A DNA stretch of 64,000 bases from Clostridium transplantifaecale (GTDB lineage: Bacteria; Bacillota; Clostridia; Lachnospirales; Lachnospiraceae): the NCBI RefSeq assembly GCF_900626075.1, contig NZ_UYZY01000006.1, positions 286,483-350,482 on the forward strand, written 5' to 3'. A model generated the notes under the pieces. The model was not told where the DNA came from, did not search any database, and worked only from the letters and a program-made list of their open reading frames with translations. The position numbers and the translations under genes were made by a program. Below, piece after piece: positions 59,974 to 64,000 of the stretch (position 1 is the first letter of the stretch; each line of letters begins with the position of its first letter).

Positions 59974-61146
59974 TTAAATAATACCCTCCATTTTCAATTG
60001 CTCCAACTCGTCTTCCGTCATCTGAAGCACATTCCGGTAAATATCTTCCGTATGTTCCCCAACCTTTGGCGCGGGCCTGTATTCCAGTTCGGGATGGGCG
60101 CTCATTTTGAATGGGAATCCCATATAAGCGACTTCCCCCACACCCTGTACATCCTGCCTGATAATATAGCCATTCTCATTCAGGTGGGGATCCCGCAGAA
60201 GCCGTCCCGGTGTTGCGCAGATTCCGCATGGGATATCGGCGCTGATAAATTCTTTTTCCAGCTCCCCACACGTTTTTCCATTCGCCCATATCTGAATTTC
60301 TTCCATCAGCAGATCCATGTCTGTCACCCGAAGTTCAATGTTGTCCAGATACTTCGGGGCTCCGAGGATGCTGTTGTCGGGAATTAATTTGAGCAGCCTT
60401 CTAAAAAGCGGATCCGTTCCTGCGTGGAAATTAATCCATCCGTCCTCTGCTTTTAAATACCCATAGGGCGAACTGTCATCTCCGCTTATGGCCGCCTCAT
60501 CCCCATTGACGCTGGCATCCGCTATCGCTGTTGTCCGGATCATGGAGGAACCGGCAACCATAGACACATCCAGATACTGGCCTTCTCCTGTCCTGTCCCG
60601 CTCATACAAAGCTAAAACAGCTCCAAAAGCAGCATACATAGCCGCCATATAATCATGAATGGGACCTTTACTGCGCTCTACACAGCCCTTTTCTATTCTT
60701 GTCACTCCTGATACAGAGGAAATGATTCCGTCAAAGGCCGTTCTGCGGCTCATCGGCCCGCTCTGGCCAAATCCGGTCACGGAGACCATGATCATACGCG
60801 GATTGATTTTCTTTATCTCCTCATATCCCAGACCCATCTTGTCCATAACCCCAACACGGAAATTTTCTATTATAACGTCCGATTTCTCAATGAGTTTCTT
60901 CGCCACTTCAATTCCCTGCGGGGTGCGCAGATCTGCGGTGACGCTTTTCTTGTTCCTGTTGTATGCCGGAAAGAACAGGCTGACTCCGTCCTTCCACGGT
61001 CCTACCGTCCTGGTGGCTTCACCGGCTCCCGGTTTTTCAACCTTGATGACCTCCGCCCCCATATCCGCGAGCAGTGCGCCACAGTACGGCCCTGCAATAT
61101 AACGTGTCAAATCCACAATGCGTATTCCCTCTAAAATACCAGCCAC
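59974..61146 (-). CDS. CaiB/BaiF family CoA-transferase (class III)
   Basis: The 390-aa formyl-CoA-transferase-type enzyme begins ILEGIRIVDLTRYIAGPYCG and has GADMGAEVIKVEKPG-like nucleotide site residues, NKKSVTADLRTPQGIEVAK, and the catalytic Asp in GPIHDYMAAMYAAFG near residue 169. It transfers CoA between two acids by a ternary mechanism. GTG start 61146 is used. It lies 36 bp after the acyl-CoA dehydrogenase. The 243-bp gap to the next gene holds two GGCATGCAG repeats but no gene. Confidence 0.92.
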   Translation of the reverse strand: MAGILEGIRIVDLTRYIAGPYCGALLADMGAEVIKVEKPGAGEATRTVGPWKDGVSLFFPAYNRNKKSVTADLRTPQGIEVAKKLIEKSDVIIENFRVGVMDKMGLGYEEIKKINPRMIMVSVTGFGQSGPMSRRTAFDGIISSVSGVTRIEKGCVERSKGPIHDYMAAMYAAFGAVLALYERDRTGEGQYLDVSMVAGSSMIRTTAIADASVNGDEAAISGDDSSPYGYLKAEDGWINFHAGTDPLFRRLLKLIPDNSILGAPKYLDNIELRVTDMDLLMEEIQIWANGKTCGELEKEFISADIPCGICATPGRLLRDPHLNENGYIIRQDVQGVGEVAYMGFPFKMSAHPELEYRPAPKVGEHTEDIYRNVLQMTEDELEQLKMEGII

Positions 61147-61182
61147 AAGTTTCCTCCCTTCCGGCTCTCTCCGCTCTGTGTT

Positions 61183-62316
61183 TTATTTAAGCAGATGCCC
61201 CGATATAACGGCTCTCTGAATCTGGTTCGTACCCTCGAAAATCATAAATATCTTGGCATCACGCATCAGTTTTTCCACCTCATACTCTCTGGAGTAACCA
61301 TATCCTGAGAAAATCTGTACGGCATCCAGCGCATTCTGCATGGCCGCTTCCGAGGCAAATGTCTTTGCAATGGCATCCATTTTACCGTCCACCGCTCCGC
61401 TGTCAATCATAGCCGCGCACTGGTAAACAAGACTTCTGGCCGCCTGGTTTCTGATTTCCATATCCGCCAGCATAAACTGGATAGCCTGCAGGTTTGCGAT
61501 CGGTTTTCCAAATGTGACCCTGGTCTTTGCATATTCCACGCTCAGGTCGATGGCCCTCTGGCTGAGTCCCACTGCCATAGCAGCGCACTCAAGTCTCGTT
61601 CTGTCCAGCGTCTGCATTGCCAGTTTAAATCCTTTTCCCTCTTCTCCCAGAAGGTGATCCTCCGGTACGTGAACCTCCTCAAGGATTACATCGGCCGTTG
61701 TGGAGAGGCGGATTCCCATTTTATCCTCATGCTTTCCAACCGAAACGCCTTTCCTGTCCCGCTCTACCAAAAATGCGGAAATTCCTCTTGTTCCCATATC
61801 GGGCGTCGTCTTTGCAAACACAACGTAAAAATCGGCATGCGGCGCATTGGTTATAAAACATTTGCGTCCTGTGATGATGTATTCCCCATCTTTTTTAACA
61901 GCCTTTGTTCTGATTGCTCCCGCATCGGAACCGGCATCCGGCTCTGTCAGACAGAAGGAACCCATTCCTCCGTTTATCAGCGCGTCGGCTGCAAGCTGTT
62001 TCTGTTCCCTGGTGCCTGCAAGGAGAATCGGCTTCATCGCCAGTGTGCTGGCCTGAACCGCTACGGAAAATCCCGCGTCGGCCCTGGCAAATTCCTCGGC
62101 TACCAGGATATTAGCCGTCGTCTCCAGCCCCGCCCCTCCCAGCTCTTCCGGGATACAGAGGGAGGTGTATCCTAACTCCGCCGCTTCCTTATAAACCTCC
62201 AGCGGCGTTTCCCCTTTTAAATCATACTCTTTTGATACCGGCCGGATCTTCATCTCCGCAAATTCCATGGCCATTTTCTGAATTTCCCTGTTTTCTTCTG
62301 ATAAAATATGTGGCAT
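61183..62316 (-). CDS. Acyl-CoA dehydrogenase
   Basis: The 377-aa FAD enzyme makes an alpha,beta double bond in a short acyl-CoA. It has the SEENREIQKMAMEFAEMKI start, FCLTEPDAGSDAGAIRTKAV for FAD/substrate binding, and IFEGTNQIQRAVI with the catalytic base Glu of the short-chain type. ATG 62316 follows GGAGGAAAG; the longer frame from 62421 is not supported. Electrons should go to EtfAB. Upstream is the shared LysR-box region, 175 bp before the start. Confidence 0.93.
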   Translation of the reverse strand: MPHILSEENREIQKMAMEFAEMKIRPVSKEYDLKGETPLEVYKEAAELGYTSLCIPEELGGAGLETTANILVAEEFARADAGFSVAVQASTLAMKPILLAGTREQKQLAADALINGGMGSFCLTEPDAGSDAGAIRTKAVKKDGEYIITGRKCFITNAPHADFYVVFAKTTPDMGTRGISAFLVERDRKGVSVGKHEDKMGIRLSTTADVILEEVHVPEDHLLGEEGKGFKLAMQTLDRTRLECAAMAVGLSQRAIDLSVEYAKTRVTFGKPIANLQAIQFMLADMEIRNQAARSLVYQCAAMIDSGAVDGKMDAIAKTFASEAAMQNALDAVQIFSGYGYSREYEVEKLMRDAKIFMIFEGTNQIQRAVISGHLLK

Positions 62317-62490
62317 CTCTTTCCTCCTGCTCCTCTCGTTTCTCTGCTCCGGCTTCCGTCCACTCGTGGACAGTTCCCCCACTGACCGCTGCCCTATCAG
62401 ACACCAGGATAGTCGGCGCAATGATGTTAGTATTCAATTCACGTATTGTCTTATTTTCTAATGATTTTATTCTAACAGATGTAATTATCT

Positions 62491-62537
62491 AAAAATAGCA
62501 GTTTACATTTTTACCTTGTTGCAACTTCCGGTTGCAT
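62491..62537. promoter_or_regulatory. LysR box and shared promoter region of the acyl-CoA dehydrogenase operon
   Basis: TGCAAC-N5-GTTGCA (62520-62536), preceded by a stretch matching 51541-51569 at 25 of 29 bases, at equal spacing. This marks the operon as a co-regulated target of the LysR protein at 51694. Confidence 0.8.
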
Positions 62538-62683
62538 ATCTGACTGATACATGTTTAGTTTTTCTTTAATGGTTGCAGAACCCGGCCATGAGTGATATCC
62601 TTTTTATATCTGTATAGAAAATGGAATTGATACGATGCAGCACATCGTAAGAAACTACTTTTTATTGAGAAGAGGAAACTACT

Positions 62684-63139
62684 ATGGAAATTTTACCCGG
62701 TGAATTATATATAGAAGAAATTAAGGAATTGATCAGGGAATATACTAATTCCCTGAAGAGAGATTTGACCTTCCAGAATCTGGACGAGGAGCTGAACGAT
62801 ATCAAGGCCAAGTACACGGATCACGACGGGAAGCTCCTGGCGGCATTTGAGGACGGCAAAGCCATCGGCTGCATCGCGCTTCGCAGGTTTGATGAGAACC
62901 GCTGCGAAATGAAGCGTCTTTTTGTCAAACCGGAGTACCGCGGCCGCCGGGCCGGACAGGCTCTGGTGGAGGAAATCATTAAAAACGCACGGAATATGGG
63001 ATATCACTCCATGCTGCTGGATACCGTTACACCGCTTCAGAGCGCTGTAAAACTGTATCATATTTATGGATTCCGGGAAATTCCGGCCTACTATGAAAAT
63101 CCCATGCCCGATGCGATTTTCATGGAACTGAAATTGTAA
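62684..63139 (+). CDS. GNAT family N-acetyltransferase
   Basis: The 151-aa acetyltransferase has the GNAT motif A MKRLFVKPEYRGRRAGQALV, in which R/Q-x-x-G-x-G/A binds acetyl-CoA, and the C-terminal YHIYGFREIPAYYENPMPDA, often seen in small amino-acid or amine acetyltransferases. GAGAAGAGGAAACTACT precedes the ATG. It stands alone between the catabolic island and rpiB. The acceptor is unknown. Confidence 0.92.
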   Translation: MEILPGELYIEEIKELIREYTNSLKRDLTFQNLDEELNDIKAKYTDHDGKLLAAFEDGKAIGCIALRRFDENRCEMKRLFVKPEYRGRRAGQALVEEIIKNARNMGYHSMLLDTVTPLQSAVKLYHIYGFREIPAYYENPMPDAIFMELKL

Positions 63140-63278
63140 AACAGTATTTCAATTGAAGCATAAATGTTCCGCGGGATTCTTGCGCTGCCGCGCGGTTGCT
63201 TCAGCAACTATTTATCTCTGCGCGGCATGTGCATCCTCGCGGAGCGTTTTCAAATTCATAGGACGTAATTTCCTATGA

Positions 63279-63339
63279 AATAAAAAAGGCATCCGCCGGA
63301 CAGGAAGTGAATTCCGTCCGGCGGATGCCTTTTTTATTT
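63279..63339. terminator. Bidirectional terminator between GNAT and rpiB genes
   Basis: AAAAAAGGCATCCGCCGGAC pairs perfectly with its complement (63316-63335) with T/A runs on both sides. The 63140-63278 stretch also holds a CATAGGA/TCCTATG hairpin but no gene. Confidence 0.9.
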
Positions 63340-63347
63340 CACTGATA

Positions 63348-63788
63348 TTATTTATCTTCAATTGCCATAATCTGATCGACTCTGCGCTGATGTCTTCCGC
63401 CTTCAAATTCTGTATTCAGCCATACTTCGGTAATCATCTTTGCCAGCTCACTTCCTACTACACGTGCCCCGAAACAAAGTACATTGGCATTGTTATGTAA
63501 CCTGGACATTTTAGCAGTATACGGTTCACTGCAGACACAGGCGCGCACGCCTTTTACCTTATTGGCAGCCAGGGAAATACCGAGTCCCGTACCGCAGATG
63601 GCGATTCCCAGATCAGCCTCGCCGTCAACCACCGCGCGTCCGACTTTCTCACCATAAACCGGATAATCACAGCTCTCCGTAGAATTCGTTCCTAAATCCA
63701 GAACCTCATAACCCTTTTCCATTAAAAATTCTTTAATAATCTCTTTCAGCTCCACGGCTGAATGGTCGTTTCCGATTGCAATTTTCAT
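63348..63788 (-). CDS. rpiB: Ribose-5-phosphate isomerase B
   Basis: The 146-aa enzyme interconverts ribose- and ribulose-5-phosphate (RpiB/LacAB family). It has GNDHSAVELKEIIKEFLMEKG at the start (20 of these form the phosphate-binding region), the catalytic ICGTGLGISLAANKVKG with Cys near 66, and HNNANVLCFGARVVG. ATG 63788 behind GGGAGAG gives the family length; the upstream extension to 63869 is unlikely. Its transcript should end at the shared terminator. Confidence 0.95.
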   Translation of the reverse strand: MKIAIGNDHSAVELKEIIKEFLMEKGYEVLDLGTNSTESCDYPVYGEKVGRAVVDGEADLGIAICGTGLGISLAANKVKGVRACVCSEPYTAKMSRLHNNANVLCFGARVVGSELAKMITEVWLNTEFEGGRHQRRVDQIMAIEDK

Positions 63789-63964
63789 AATTGTACTCTC
63801 CCTTTGCCTCGTGTAAAGAAGCTCTCCTCTTTCTGTGCGGCTCTGATGCCGCATACTGGTAATAACCATTTCCCATTGTAGTAAAGAAAAAGCGGCTTGT
63901 CAATACAGGAAGAAAAGCCGGCGCATAGGCGCTGTAATACTTATACTATAAAATAGGGGGGTGG

Positions 63965-64000
63965 TTGAGAAATGAGGACGCCGCCGGGACGGTCGGGGGC
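63965..64000 (+). repeat. Start of another palindromic repeat element, cut by the window
   Basis: TTGAGAAATGAGGACGCCGC and two further bases are identical to the outer end of copy B (38737-38758, opposite strand). The rest lies outside the window. This shows that the family is dispersed. Confidence 0.7.

Noticed and set aside
46035..62316. Assignment of the island to the known 4-aminobutyrate/4-hydroxybutyrate pathway
   Set aside because: Most enzyme classes fit, but no 4-hydroxybutyryl-CoA dehydratase is present and the crotonase lacks a catalytic glutamate, so the substrate is left open.

Overview
The window looks like chromosome from a gut-type Lachnospiraceae (Clostridium cluster XIVa, of the C. 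symbiosum / Lachnoclostridium / Enterocloster kind). This is inferred from gene families (T-box controlled proS of the archaeal type, mutS2, YhaM, MATE pumps with MerR regulators, chromate transporter pairs, CoA-based fermentation genes), strong Shine-Dalgarno sequences and roughly balanced base composition. No rRNA, tRNA, CRISPR array or phage genes were seen.

Layout. 1-4100: a MATE pump cut by the window edge, CCA-adding enzyme and prolyl-tRNA synthetase behind a T-box leader. 4430-5750: a short-chain dehydrogenase close to 3-alpha-hydroxysteroid dehydrogenases, followed by an NTF2-like protein. 5890-8120: a MATE pump and a divergent MerR regulator sharing a textbook 19-bp-spacer promoter/operator. 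8120-13740: an alpha/beta-hydrolase-Nudix fusion, a YtvI-like membrane protein, acylphosphatase, RluA synthase and hemolysin III protein. 14500-15680: a split chromate transporter. 15840-24950: one long minus-strand block in which a nickel/peptide-type ABC importer (SBP, two permeases, two ATPases) is followed by larB, larC, larE and a LysR gene; this is a nickel-uptake plus nickel-pincer cofactor locus without larA. 25290-27670: YhaM and an HtrA-like protein that has lost two catalytic residues. 27900-32600: NhaC antiporter, ferredoxin, AprA/FrdA-like flavoprotein and LysR. 33020-36150: mutS2 and an orphan response regulator.

36160-38760 is the most unusual part. Two ~320-bp palindromic repeat elements lie in opposite orientation. 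They share sequence, and their stems keep pairing through compensatory changes. One copy is split by an IS110-family element. The untouched copy reveals the empty site and a CT core, and the IS leader holds a bridge-RNA-like segment with a 9-nt match to the target left of and through the core and a 5-nt complement to the right side. Fragments of the same repeat lie at 8122-8222 and at the right edge of the window.

38770-45900 is accessory: DUF4349 lipoprotein, a chloramphenicol acetyltransferase remnant, a frameshifted gene, PC4/YdbC, WYL regulator with DJ-1/PfpI protein, a second MATE/MerR pair with a MerR-type promoter, and a DUF2089 gene with a membrane protein. 46035-62320 is a catabolic island for an unknown short-chain hydroxy acid, alcohol or diol: two SSS symporters, two Fe-alcohol dehydrogenases, a succinate-semialdehyde-type dehydrogenase, two CoA-transferases, a crotonase, EtfAB and an acyl-CoA dehydrogenase. 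Two of its operons carry almost identical upstream regions with a TGCAAC-N5-GTTGCA box, which ties them to the LysR gene at 51694. The sensor kinase at 52610 has no regulator beside it and may be the partner of the orphan response regulator at 35438. The window ends with a GNAT acetyltransferase, rpiB and the start of another palindromic repeat.
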